From Rhodospirillaceae bacterium (lineage in GTDB: Bacteria; Pseudomonadota; Alphaproteobacteria; CADEGL01), in the NCBI GenBank assembly GCA_018699755.1, contig JABIRQ010000462.1:1-16992 (forward strand): a DNA stretch of 16,992 nt, in the 5' to 3' direction. Below the pieces are notes generated by a model, which was not told the origin of the DNA, did not search any database, and saw only the letters and a program-made list of their open reading frames with translations. Positions 8,163-15,517 of this stretch are shown piece after piece (the first letter of the stretch is position 1; the number at the start of each line of letters is the position of its first letter). The translations under genes were made by a program, and so were the position numbers.

Positions 8163-8291
8163 GGGAGGCCGAAAGCCCACCCATTTCGTTTCACCGCCTT
8201 CCGGAGCGTGAAGGACGGTGTGCGAGACCCCAGTTTCGTGGCACGATGGGCATGATCGAGAATGTTCGACGCCAAGGAACAGGAGATTTAA

Positions 8292-8435
8292 ATGTCCGAA
8301 AATGCGATTGCCGACACGATTCGTGGCGACGACTTGGCCGACGAAGCGTTGGACCGCGCGGATGGTGGCAAGGCTTGCGGGAACTACAGCGGGATGTCGA
8401 CGCCGACGAACAATAGTAAAGCCGAACGCCCCTAG
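8292..8435 (+). CDS. Small 47-residue open reading frame with double-glycine leader-like motif
   Basis: AGGAG (8281-8285) lies six bases before the ATG, an ideal ribosome site, and the frame ends at TAG. Residues 13-26 read DDLADEALDRADGG, which closely resembles the L-S-D-E-E-L-D-x-V-x-G-G leader end of Nif11/bacteriocin-type and other double-glycine precursors. The putative core after Gly26 is about 21 residues, starts KACGNYSGM, is rich in Ser, Thr and Asn, and has a single Cys29. Codons near the end (AAT AGT AAA) are unusually AT-rich for this genome. No modification enzyme, C39 peptidase or ABC exporter is seen nearby; the only close membrane gene upstream is an MFS exporter. It could be a RiPP-like or secreted peptide, a small unknown protein, or a chance frame. 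Confidence 0.5.
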   Translation: MSENAIADTIRGDDLADEALDRADGGKACGNYSGMSTPTNNSKAERP

Positions 8436-8514
8436 CGCCCGAGTGCGGCGGGGCGGCGGGGGCCGTTCCGGTTCCGGCAACGCCGGCGGTTCGGTTGCGC
8501 GGATACGCGGAAAT

Positions 8515-8588
8515 TGGAGGCCGGGGCCGGAATCGAACCGACGTACAAGGATTTGCAGTCCTCTGCATAGCCACTCTGCCACCCGGCC
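8515..8588 (-). tRNA. tRNA-Cys (anticodon GCA)
   Basis: A 74-nt cloverleaf on the minus strand. Acceptor GGCCGGG (8582-8588) pairs with CCCGGCC (8519-8525), followed by the U discriminator and an encoded CCA (8515-8517). The anticodon stem-loop is GAGGA-CTGCAAA-TCCTT with anticodon GCA, and the T arm is GTCGG-TTCGATT-CCGGC. Length and layout match the Escherichia coli tRNA-Cys. Confidence 0.96.
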
Positions 8589-8624
8589 TCGGGTGCGGAC
8601 GGGGCTGCGCCGTCCGGGCGGCGA

Positions 8625-8654
8625 GATATAGGGCGCGCGCCCGCCGCCGGTCAA
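8625..8654 (-). promoter_or_regulatory. Candidate sigma-70 promoter of tRNA-Cys
   Basis: On the minus strand TTGACC (8649-8654) is followed after 18 GC-rich bases by TATATC (8625-8630). The first box matches five and the second four consensus positions. It lies about 36 bases upstream of the mature 5' end, giving a short 5' leader for RNase P to remove. Confidence 0.5.
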
Positions 8655-8838
8655 GGCGGCGCGGCGTTCCGGTGAAAACGGCACGCGAGGACTTGCTTAG
8701 ACCTTGTGCAGGCCGGTCGAGTTATTTTGCCGGGCGGGCTAAGGATTTGTTTTGTTGTGGCGGGAACGGTCTTCCGCTAAGACAGACACGATATGGTGGG
8801 TTTTGCTTGACCTGTCTACCACTAGATGATGTAGTAGG

Positions 8839-9492
8839 ATGACCGACTTTTCGGCGGCCAGACACAATATGGTGGAAAACCAGATTCGGACGAACAAGGT
8901 CACGGATGCGTCTCTGATCGGCGCTCTATCCGAGTTGCCGCGCGAGGCCTTTGTGCCCGAGCGCGCGCGCAGCCTCGCCTATGTCGACGAGGATCTGGCG
9001 ATCGGTGCGGGTCGCTACCTGATGGAGCCGATGGTTTTGGCGCGCTTGCTCCAGGAGTTGGCACCCCGACCGGACGATGTCGCGTTGGTCGTCGGCTCGG
9101 GGTCCGGCTATTCGGCCGCCGTGCTCGCGCGCCTTTGCACCACCGTGGTCGCGGTCGAGGAAAACGCGGACCTGGCAGCCCGTTCGGCCGAGACCTTGAC
9201 CCGGCTGGAAATCGACAACGCCGTCGTGATCGAAGGATCGCTGACCGAGGGCTATGCCAAGCATTCGCCGTACGATGTCATTTTGGTCGACGGCGCGGTC
9301 GAGGCGGTGCCCGACGCGCTTCTGGATCAGCTCGCCGAGGGCGGGCGCTTGGCCACGGTCCTGCACGAGCGCGGTATCGGGCGGGGCGCCATGTTCTCGC
9401 GCGTTGGCGGAATTATTTCGCGGCGGGTCGTCTTTGACGCCGCGACGCCGGTGTTGCCGGGCTTCGAACGTCCGATTGCATTCGAGTTCTGA
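8839..9492 (+). CDS. PIMT-like SAM-dependent methyltransferase (protein-L-isoaspartate O-methyltransferase family)
   Basis: A 217-residue Rossmann methyltransferase. The N-terminal ARHNMVENQIRTNKVTD and LPREAFVPERARSLAYVDEDLAIG are typical of alphaproteobacterial Pcm-like proteins. SAM motif I is VALVVGSGSGYSAAVLA (81-97), followed by VAVEEN (105-109), and the YDVILVDGAVE loop (145-155). True PIMTs carry T-I-S-x-P with an active-site Ser before motif I; here it reads YLMEP (60-64), so the catalytic serine is replaced by Met62. Repair activity is therefore doubtful even though the fold is clear. The gene sits just before the TolC homologue with only 24 bp to its likely start. The ATG start at 8839 is backed by homology of the first residues; its ribosome site (GTAGTAGG) is poor. 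Confidence 0.85.
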   Translation: MTDFSAARHNMVENQIRTNKVTDASLIGALSELPREAFVPERARSLAYVDEDLAIGAGRYLMEPMVLARLLQELAPRPDDVALVVGSGSGYSAAVLARLCTTVVAVEENADLAARSAETLTRLEIDNAVVIEGSLTEGYAKHSPYDVILVDGAVEAVPDALLDQLAEGGRLATVLHERGIGRGAMFSRVGGIISRRVVFDAATPVLPGFERPIAFEF

Positions 9493-9516
9493 AGACGAAT
9501 GGGTGGAGAACGCAAA

Positions 9517-10920
9517 GTGGTTTGGGGATTGAGCGAAACGGGCATGCGCAAGGCGCTGATCGTCGCGGGGTGCGGCGTCGCGATGGCGCTGCCGCAGGTG
9601 GCCTGGGGGCAGAGCATCGAGGACGCCCTGATCATGGCCTACCATTCGAACCCGACCCTGCTGGCCCAACGCGCCCAGGTGCGTGCGGTCGACGAGCAGG
9701 TGCCACAGGCCCTGTCCAACTGGCGCCCGACAGTGTCCTTCTCGGGCGAGTTCAAGAAGGCGATTCAGACGACCGACGCCAAACTCTCGACCACGGCGAT
9801 GATCGTCGAGAACACCGATAACCTGACCCCCCAGACTTATACTTTGACGGTGACCCAGCCCTTGTTCCGCGGCTTCCGCACGATCGCCGAAACCGACCGG
9901 GCCGAGGCCCGCGTGCTGGCCGAGCGCGCACGCCTCGCGGATACCGAGCAGACGACCTTCAACAACGTCATTTCGTCTTATATGGACGTGGTTCAGAACC
10001 AGGCGGTGCTGGAGCTCAACATGAACAACGAGCAGGTTCTGACCCGACAGTTGGAGGCGACCCGAGACCGCTTCGAAGTCGGCGAGGTGACGCGGACGGA
10101 TGTCAGCCAAGCCGAGGCGCGGCTTGCCCGCGCCGTCGCGGACAGGGAGAAGGCCGAGGGCGACCTTGCGACGGCGCGCGCGACCTATCAGCGCGTCGTG
10201 GGCGAGATCCCGGGCAACCTGCTCGCACCTGCCTCGCCCACGAACCTGCCCGAGAATCTGGAACAGGCCGTTTTGCTTGCGCGCGATCACAATCCTTCGG
10301 TCGTTGCGGCCCTCTACGACGAACGGGCGGCGAAGGAGGATATCGGGCTGATCGAGGGCGAATTGCTGCCCAGCCTGGATATCGAGGGTCAGTATAGCCG
10401 TGCGACCGATGTCAGCAGCCGTGCCACGGATATCGACACCAAGTCGGTGGCGTTGCAACTCACCGTGCCGCTCTATCAGTCGGGCAGCGTCTATTCGCGT
10501 GTGCGCGAGGCGAAGCAGACGGCCAGTCGCAGCATGATTCAGATCGAAGAGGCCCGGCGGTCGGCGATCGAAACCGCGACTCGCGCTTGGGAAGACCTGC
10601 AGACCGCACGCTCCCAGGTCGGCGCCTTTCAAAAGGAGTCGGATTCGAACCAGATCGCCTTGGAAGGCACGGAACAGGAGGCGACGGCCGGTTTGCGCAC
10701 GGTGCTCGATATCCTCGATGCCGAGCAGGAACTCCTCAATTCCCGCGTCGATCTGGTCAAATCCCAGCGGAACGAGGTTGTGGCCGCCTATCAGGTCGTC
10801 GCGGCAACCGGTCGGTTGACGGCGCGCGAGCTTGCGCTTCCCGTCCCGTACTACGACCCGGCGGCCCATTACGAGGATGTGCGCGACAAGTTCATCGGCC
10901 TCGGCGGCGACGTCGAGTGA
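9517..10920 (+). CDS. tolC: TolC-family outer-membrane efflux/secretion protein
   Basis: Outer-membrane channel subunit: a trimer forms a beta-barrel and a periplasmic alpha-helical tunnel, serving RND, MFS or type I ABC exporters. It has about 467 residues, normal for TolC. A signal peptide is visible (RKALIVAGCGVAMALPQVAWGQ, cleavage near the Gly-Gln). Two internal repeats each carry long amphipathic helices with the family's QPLFRGF (first repeat) and VPLYQSGSVYSRVREA (second repeat) turns, and QLEATRDRFEVGEVTRTDVSQAEARLA. The GTG start at 9517 is preferred: GGAG at 9505-9508 stands eight bases ahead. ATG starts at 9499 (longer) or 9544 (shorter) have weaker ribosome sites. The order pcm-like, tolC, popZ, valS is a usual alphaproteobacterial one. 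Partner pump is not in the window. Confidence 0.93.
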   Translation: MVWGLSETGMRKALIVAGCGVAMALPQVAWGQSIEDALIMAYHSNPTLLAQRAQVRAVDEQVPQALSNWRPTVSFSGEFKKAIQTTDAKLSTTAMIVENTDNLTPQTYTLTVTQPLFRGFRTIAETDRAEARVLAERARLADTEQTTFNNVISSYMDVVQNQAVLELNMNNEQVLTRQLEATRDRFEVGEVTRTDVSQAEARLARAVADREKAEGDLATARATYQRVVGEIPGNLLAPASPTNLPENLEQAVLLARDHNPSVVAALYDERAAKEDIGLIEGELLPSLDIEGQYSRATDVSSRATDIDTKSVALQLTVPLYQSGSVYSRVREAKQTASRSMIQIEEARRSAIETATRAWEDLQTARSQVGAFQKESDSNQIALEGTEQEATAGLRTVLDILDAEQELLNSRVDLVKSQRNEVVAAYQVVAATGRLTARELALPVPYYDPAAHYEDVRDKFIGLGGDVE

Positions 10921-10974
10921 CGCTTCAACTATCCGGCCGAATTCGTTAACCTAGTTGGGTTATTGATCCTCGAT

Positions 10975-10998
10975 GCCATGCCGTCGAGGCGGCATGGC
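10975..10998. other. Perfect inverted repeat (9-bp stem, 6-nt loop) between tolC and popZ
   Basis: GCCATGCCG (10975-10983) and CGGCATGGC (10990-10998) are perfectly complementary around TCGAGG. No T run follows on either side, so it is not a classic intrinsic terminator. It may attenuate read-through from tolC, stabilise the tolC 3' end, or be an operator. It lies 42 bases before the popZ GTG. Confidence 0.55.
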
Positions 10999-11039
10999 CA
11001 GGGTTCGTACGGATATTCGCACGGTTGAAGGAGCTGGTC

Positions 11040-11828
11040 GTGGCCGATCAGAACGCGCAGCAGGAACCCTCGATGGAGGAAATCCTGGCGTCCATTCGCA
11101 AGATCATCTCGGAAGACGACGAGGCTGAGAAGGCCAATCCTTCGGGAGAATCGGCCGAATCCGGCGAGAAGGCCGCTTCGGCGCCGCCCGTCGATGACGA
11201 TGTGCTCGAACTGACCGAGATGGTTCAACCGGCGGCCGCGCCTGTCGAGGAACCGGAGCCGCCTTCGAATCCCTCGGAGACGGATGCGGGGAGGTCGAAG
11301 GATATGGCGAAGACCGGAGAAGGGCCGCAGAAAGCCGAGGCGCCGGAGGAAGAGGAGCGGGACGCCTCCATCGAGTCGGTCATGGCTGCCGTGCGTCGCA
11401 TGGAAAGCGGTGAGGATTCGGTCGGGGAAAGCGAGGAGCCCGAGAAAGACGGGTCAGAAACGGGCGTCGATATCGTTGACCGGGACGACGCCGAAGCGGA
11501 GGAGAACCCGCCGCCATTTTCTATCGAACCCGACCCGCTCCCCGCTGGCGCCGACGATGACGACAGCGAGATCATCACCGACCGTGCGGCTTCGGGGGCC
11601 TCCCAGGCTTTGTCGGAGCTGGCCGGGGCTCTGGGCGACAGCCGGCCGGGACCCGATTCAGGCGCCGCCCTGCCTCTCGGCGGGTCGAACCGGACGGTCG
11701 AGGATTTGGTTCGTGAGATGCTCCGCCCCATGCTGCGCGAGTGGCTCGATGCCAACCTGCCCGATCTGGTGCAGCGTCTCGTCCGCAAGGAGATCAAGGA
11801 GATGGTGCGCCGGGCGGAAGACCGCTAG
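11040..11828 (+). CDS. popZ: PopZ-family polar organising protein (DUF2497)
   Basis: PopZ self-assembles at cell poles of Alphaproteobacteria and anchors the ParB-bound chromosome origin and cell-cycle regulators. The protein has 262 residues with the family's three-part plan: a short conserved N-terminal helix, EPSMEEILASIRKIISED (9-26), which in Caulobacter binds partners; a long acidic, Pro/Glu/Asp-rich disordered linker (about 27-215); and a C-terminal oligomerisation region (about 220-262) with MLRPMLREWLDANLPDLV and VRKEIKEMVRRA. The GTG start at 11040 is chosen because AAGGAG lies six bases upstream; the frame also opens at a TTG five codons earlier. It lies between tolC and valS, its usual place. 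The linker is longer than in Caulobacter. Assignment to the family is firm; identical function is inferred. Confidence 0.92.
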   Translation: MADQNAQQEPSMEEILASIRKIISEDDEAEKANPSGESAESGEKAASAPPVDDDVLELTEMVQPAAAPVEEPEPPSNPSETDAGRSKDMAKTGEGPQKAEAPEEEERDASIESVMAAVRRMESGEDSVGESEEPEKDGSETGVDIVDRDDAEAEENPPPFSIEPDPLPAGADDDDSEIITDRAASGASQALSELAGALGDSRPGPDSGAALPLGGSNRTVEDLVREMLRPMLREWLDANLPDLVQRLVRKEIKEMVRRAEDR

Positions 11829-11902
11829 ATTGCGCCTGCCCGCGCTCGGCGTCGGGCAACTCGGACATACTGGATAGTCACGGACGGGGGAAGCGTTCAG
11901 CG

Positions 11903-14581
11903 ATGCTGGACAAGACCTATCGGCCCGAAGAGGTCGAATCGCGAATCTACGAAGCGTGGGATGGGAGCGGGGCTTTCGGCAGCGATCCCGAAGCCGCCGG
12001 CGAGGCGTATTGCATCGTCATTCCGCCGCCCAACGTGACCGGCAGCCTGCATATGGGCCACGCCTTCAACAACACGATTCAGGACATCCTGATCCGCTTC
12101 GAGCGCAAGCGCGGCAAAAACGTGTTGTGGCAGCCGGGCACCGACCATGCTGGCATTGCGACCCAGAGCGTCGTCGAACGCCAATTGGCCGAGGAAGGCG
12201 TTCGCCTGGCGCGCGGCGACCTGGATGCCTCCTCGGACGAGGGGTTGATCGGGCGCGAGGATTTCATCGAGCGTGTCTGGACCTGGCGCGAGCATTCGGG
12301 CGGCACGATCCTGCGCCAGCTTCGCCGCCTTGGCGCTTCCTGCGATTGGAGCCGCGAGCGCTTCACCATGGACGAGGGCCTGTCGCGGGCTGTCGTGAAG
12401 GTTTTCGTTGATCTCTACAAGCAAGGCCTGATCTACCGCGACAAGCGGTTGGTGAACTGGGACCCGAAGCTGCACACGGCGATCTCGGATCTGGAGGTCG
12501 AAGCGCGCGAGGTCGACGGCCATCTCTGGCATATCCGCTATCCGATCCTGGGCGAGGAAGGGCGTTTCATCACGGTTGCCACGACCCGGCCGGAAACCAT
12601 GCTGGGCGACACCGCCGTGGCCGTGCACCCGGACGATTCGCGCTATGCTGATCTGGTCGGAAAGCAAGCCGTCCTGCCGCTGATCGGGCGGCATATCCCG
12701 ATCGTTGCCGACGATTACGCCGATCCGGAGCAGGGCTCGGGCGCGGTCAAGATTACCCCGGCCCACGATTTCAACGATTTCGAGGTCGGCCGGCGCCATG
12801 ACCTCGAGATGGTCAACATCCTCGACGCGGATGCCTGCATCAACAACAACGCGCCCGATCCCTATTGCGGGCTGGACCGCTACGAGGCTCGCAAACAGAT
12901 CGTGGCGGACCTCGAAAGCCAGGGATTGTTGGAAAAAATCGACTCGATCCGCCACACCGTGCCTTACGGCGATCGCTCCGGCGTGCCGGTCGAGCCCTGG
13001 CTGACCGATCAGTGGTTCGCCGACGCCAAGACCCTGGCCGAAAAACCGATCGAGGCGGTCGAGCAGAGCCGGGTGCGATTCGTGCCCGAGAACTGGTCCA
13101 ACGTTTTCTTCGAATGGATGCGCAACATCCAGCCCTGGTGCATCTCGCGCCAGCTCTGGTGGGGCCATCAGATCCCGGCCTGGTTCGGCCCTGACCATCT
13201 CGTTTTCGTCGAGGCGACGGAAGAGGAGGCCTTGGCCGCGGCCGAGGCCCATTACGGCAAGAAGACCGAGCTGACCCGCGATCCCGACGTGCTCGACACC
13301 TGGTTCTCTTCGGCCCTCTGGCCCTTTTCCACCCTGGGCTGGCCGGAGAAAACGCCGCATCTGGCGCGCTACTACCCGACCAGCGTTCTGGTGACCGGCT
13401 TCGATATCATCTTCTTCTGGGTCGCCCGGATGATGATGATGGGCGAGAATTTCATGGGTGAGCGGCCGTTCCACACGGTCTATATCCACGCCCTGGTGCG
13501 CGACGAGCACGGCGCGAAAATGTCCAAGTCCAAGGGCAACGTCATCGACCCCCTGGACCTGATCGACGAGTACGGCGCGGATGCCCTGCGCTTTACGCTG
13601 ACGGCCCAGGCCGCCCAGGGCCGGGACATCAAGCTCTCGACCAAGCGCGTCGAAGGCTACCGAAATTTCACGACCAAGCTGTGGAACGCCGCGCGTTTCT
13701 GCGAAATGAACGGTGCGACCCATGGGGCGGATTTCGATCCGGCGGCCTGCAAGGAAACGGTGAACCGCTGGATCGTCAGCGAGGTCGCGCGTCTGGAAGG
13801 GCGGGTGCGAGAGGGCATCGAAACCTACCGCTTTAACGAGACGGCGGGCGCCCTCTACCAATTCGCCTGGCACGCGTTCTGCGACTGGTATCTGGAATTC
13901 ACCAAGCCGATCCTGGACGGTGATGACGCGGCGGTGACCGAGACCCGGGCCTGTCTGGGCTGGACCCTGGACCAGATCCTGAACCTGCTGCACCCGATTA
14001 TGCCCTTCGTGACCGAGGAGTTGTGGGGCCGTCTGGGCGGCGAGCGGGGCGAAGCCCTGATCCGCGCGCCCTGGCCGACCTACGATCCGGCTTTGATCGA
14101 CGCCGACGCGGCCGACGAGATGAACTGGATTGTCGAACTGATCGGCCAGGTGCGCGCCGTGCGGGCCGAGATGAACGTGCCCGCCGGGGCCAAGATTCCG
14201 ATGATCGTCAACGGTGCGGACGGGACGGGCAAGGCGCGCCTCGCGACCCATGAGGGTCAGGTCATGCGCCTCGCACGGCTCTCGTCCCTGGCGCTCGACG
14301 GGGGCGTCCCCGCCGGCTCCGCCCAGATCGTGCTCGGCGAGGCGACGGTGGTGCTGCCGCTCGGCGAGGTCATCGATCTGGACCAGGAGCGCAAGCGGCT
14401 GGAAGGCGAAATCGCCAAGTTGGAGAAGGAGATCGGCAAGCTCGACCAGAAGCTCGCCAATCCCAAATTCCTGGCCAAGGCCCCCGACGAGGTCGTCGAG
14501 ATCCAGCGCGAACGCAAGGCCGACGCCCAGGCCGCCCGCGCCAAGCTCGACGACGCCCTGCGCCGCTTCGCGGCGGCCTAG
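11903..14581 (+). CDS. valS: Valyl-tRNA synthetase
   Basis: Class Ia synthetase that charges tRNA-Val with valine and edits mischarged threonine; cytosolic. It has 892 residues. The HIGH-type motif is HMGH (50-53) inside PPPNVTGSLHMGHAF; the KMSKS loop is KMSKS at 539-543. The inserted CP1 editing domain shows TTRPETMLGDTAVAVHP and GSGAVKITPAHDFNDF. The C-terminal end (about 820-892) is a charged coiled coil, the ValS tRNA-binding arm. The start is the ATG before LDKTYRPEEVESRIYEAW, the usual ValS beginning, with a GGGGGAAG stretch about nine bases upstream; the frame stays open 54 codons earlier, but that part overlaps popZ and looks non-coding. The 74-bp gap to popZ shows a small GC-rich hairpin (11838-11857) without a T run. 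Confidence 0.98.
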   Translation: MLDKTYRPEEVESRIYEAWDGSGAFGSDPEAAGEAYCIVIPPPNVTGSLHMGHAFNNTIQDILIRFERKRGKNVLWQPGTDHAGIATQSVVERQLAEEGVRLARGDLDASSDEGLIGREDFIERVWTWREHSGGTILRQLRRLGASCDWSRERFTMDEGLSRAVVKVFVDLYKQGLIYRDKRLVNWDPKLHTAISDLEVEAREVDGHLWHIRYPILGEEGRFITVATTRPETMLGDTAVAVHPDDSRYADLVGKQAVLPLIGRHIPIVADDYADPEQGSGAVKITPAHDFNDFEVGRRHDLEMVNILDADACINNNAPDPYCGLDRYEARKQIVADLESQGLLEKIDSIRHTVPYGDRSGVPVEPWLTDQWFADAKTLAEKPIEAVEQSRVRFVPENWSNVFFEWMRNIQPWCISRQLWWGHQIPAWFGPDHLVFVEATEEEALAAAEAHYGKKTELTRDPDVLDTWFSSALWPFSTLGWPEKTPHLARYYPTSVLVTGFDIIFFWVARMMMMGENFMGERPFHTVYIHALVRDEHGAKMSKSKGNVIDPLDLIDEYGADALRFTLTAQAAQGRDIKLSTKRVEGYRNFTTKLWNAARFCEMNGATHGADFDPAACKETVNRWIVSEVARLEGRVREGIETYRFNETAGALYQFAWHAFCDWYLEFTKPILDGDDAAVTETRACLGWTLDQILNLLHPIMPFVTEELWGRLGGERGEALIRAPWPTYDPALIDADAADEMNWIVELIGQVRAVRAEMNVPAGAKIPMIVNGADGTGKARLATHEGQVMRLARLSSLALDGGVPAGSAQIVLGEATVVLPLGEVIDLDQERKRLEGEIAKLEKEIGKLDQKLANPKFLAKAPDEVVEIQRERKADAQAARAKLDDALRRFAAA

Positions 14582-14592
14582 CGGCAACTCGC

Positions 14593-15438
14593 ATGGCCAG
14601 AAGCGCGATCCTTTTCGCTTTTCTGATCTTCTCGGCAACCACCCCCGCCCAGGCCGTCGACGACCCGGCTCTCGAGGCCGCTTTCGGGCGACTCTCGACC
14701 CCCGCGCCCGGACCTACCCGTACCGTCGGCCGCAACACCAACGGCTGCATCCTCGGGGCGGAAGCCTTGCCCCTGTCCGGCCCCGGCTACCGCGTCGTCC
14801 ACCCTAATCAGAACCGCTACTGGGGCCATCCTGATCTGATTGCAACGATCCGTGGCCTGGGAGAAGCGGCAGCGGCCCAGGGTCTCGGCCTGATGCTGGT
14901 CGCCGATCTCGGCCAGCCGCGCGGCGGCCCGATCACCGGCCATGGCAGCCACGAGGTCGGGCTCGATGCCGATATCCGCCTTAACCCCTGGACCGAAGGC
15001 GAGCTGCCGGCGGTCGAGATCGCCGACCCGACCGAGGTCTATTACGTCGACGGCGCCCGCTCGACGGCCGTCAATTCGAAATGGGGCGCGGCCCAGGCCG
15101 CTCTGGTGCGGAGCGCGGCCGAGCGGCCAGAGGTCGAGCGCATCTTCGCCCACCCCGCGATCAAGAAGGCCTTCTGCGAGGGCGCCACGGGCGACCGAAC
15201 CTGGCTCGGCAAGGTCCGCGCCTGGTACGGTCACCGCGCCCATTTCCACATTCGCCTCGGCTGCCCGGTCGGCAGTCCGGACTGCGTGGCCCAGGCCCCG
15301 GTGCCCGAAGGCGACGGCTGCGGCGCGGAACTGGACTGGTGGTTCACGGACGAGCCCTATGCGCCCGGCGACCCCAACGCGCCCAAGCCCGAACCACCGC
15401 CGCTGCCCGCCGCCTGTACCGCGCTGCTACCGCGATAG
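14593..15438 (+). CDS. mepA: Penicillin-insensitive murein endopeptidase, M74 family
   Basis: Periplasmic zinc peptidase that cuts D-alanyl-meso-diaminopimelate cross-links in peptidoglycan during wall growth. It has 281 residues, with a signal peptide at 1-21 (hydrophobic core AILFAFLIF, cleavage after AQA). The LAS-type zinc ligands are present: His120 in GHGSHEVG, Asp127 in LDADIRL, and His209 in RAHFHIRL, with His207 as the likely catalytic partner. Cysteines at C52, C174, C214, C221, C233 and C275 could form disulfides as in E. coli MepA. A proline-rich tail (PKPEPPPLPA) ends the protein. It starts 11 bases after valS stops, so it is likely transcribed with it, though its ribosome site is poor. 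Confidence 0.93.
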   Translation: MARSAILFAFLIFSATTPAQAVDDPALEAAFGRLSTPAPGPTRTVGRNTNGCILGAEALPLSGPGYRVVHPNQNRYWGHPDLIATIRGLGEAAAAQGLGLMLVADLGQPRGGPITGHGSHEVGLDADIRLNPWTEGELPAVEIADPTEVYYVDGARSTAVNSKWGAAQAALVRSAAERPEVERIFAHPAIKKAFCEGATGDRTWLGKVRAWYGHRAHFHIRLGCPVGSPDCVAQAPVPEGDGCGAELDWWFTDEPYAPGDPNAPKPEPPPLPAACTALLPR

Positions 15439-15456
15439 CGATATGCGCCTCGGGTC

Positions 15457-15485
15457 TTGGAGCTTGGCCCGCGCGCGGCTATCTT
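15457..15485 (+). promoter_or_regulatory. Weak candidate promoter for ilvD
   Basis: TTGGAG (15457-15462) and TATCTT (15480-15485) are 17 bases apart in the 79-bp mepA-ilvD gap, which would start transcription about 26 bases before the ATG. The boxes match consensus at three and four positions, so read-through from mepA is an alternative. Confidence 0.28.
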
Positions 15486-15517
15486 CCGCACGAACCGCGA
15501 TCTAGGGAGGAAACCCC

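Noticed and set aside
8158..8195. Possible terminator after the MFS gene (GGC/GCC stem followed by ATTTCGTTTC)
   Set aside because: The stem is short, interrupted, and the T run is broken.
8239..8256. TGGCAC element that could be half of a sigma-54 promoter before the small peptide
   Set aside because: The GC of the -12 box does not fall at the needed distance.
8159..8416. 85-codon plus-strand frame overlapping the small peptide gene in another frame
   Set aside because: It opens inside the end of the MFS gene, has no ribosome site, and has no recognisable motif; the 8292 frame has a far better start.
8474..8486. CCGGC-AAC-GCCGG hairpin downstream of tRNA-Cys
   Set aside because: Only five base pairs and no T run on the tRNA strand; common by chance in GC-rich DNA.
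8515..8588. tRNA-Cys as an integration site for a mobile element
   Set aside because: No integrase, no duplicated tRNA 3' end, and the flanking genes look native.
4959..8684. Minus-strand open frame of more than 1200 codons
   Set aside because: It is the mirror of E1-beta, E2 and the MFS gene, crosses the tRNA-Cys, and shows low-complexity His/Asp/Arg-rich sequence with no motif.
10946..10953. TTAACCTA resembling a CtrA half-site upstream of popZ
   Set aside because: Single partial match with no second TTAA at the right spacing.
11838..11857. GCCCG...CGGGC hairpin between popZ and valS as a terminator
   Set aside because: Bulged stem and no T run; recorded only in the valS entry.
11897..14638. 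Minus-strand open frame of about 900 codons
   Set aside because: Antisense shadow of valS, which carries clear HMGH and KMSKS motifs on the plus strand.
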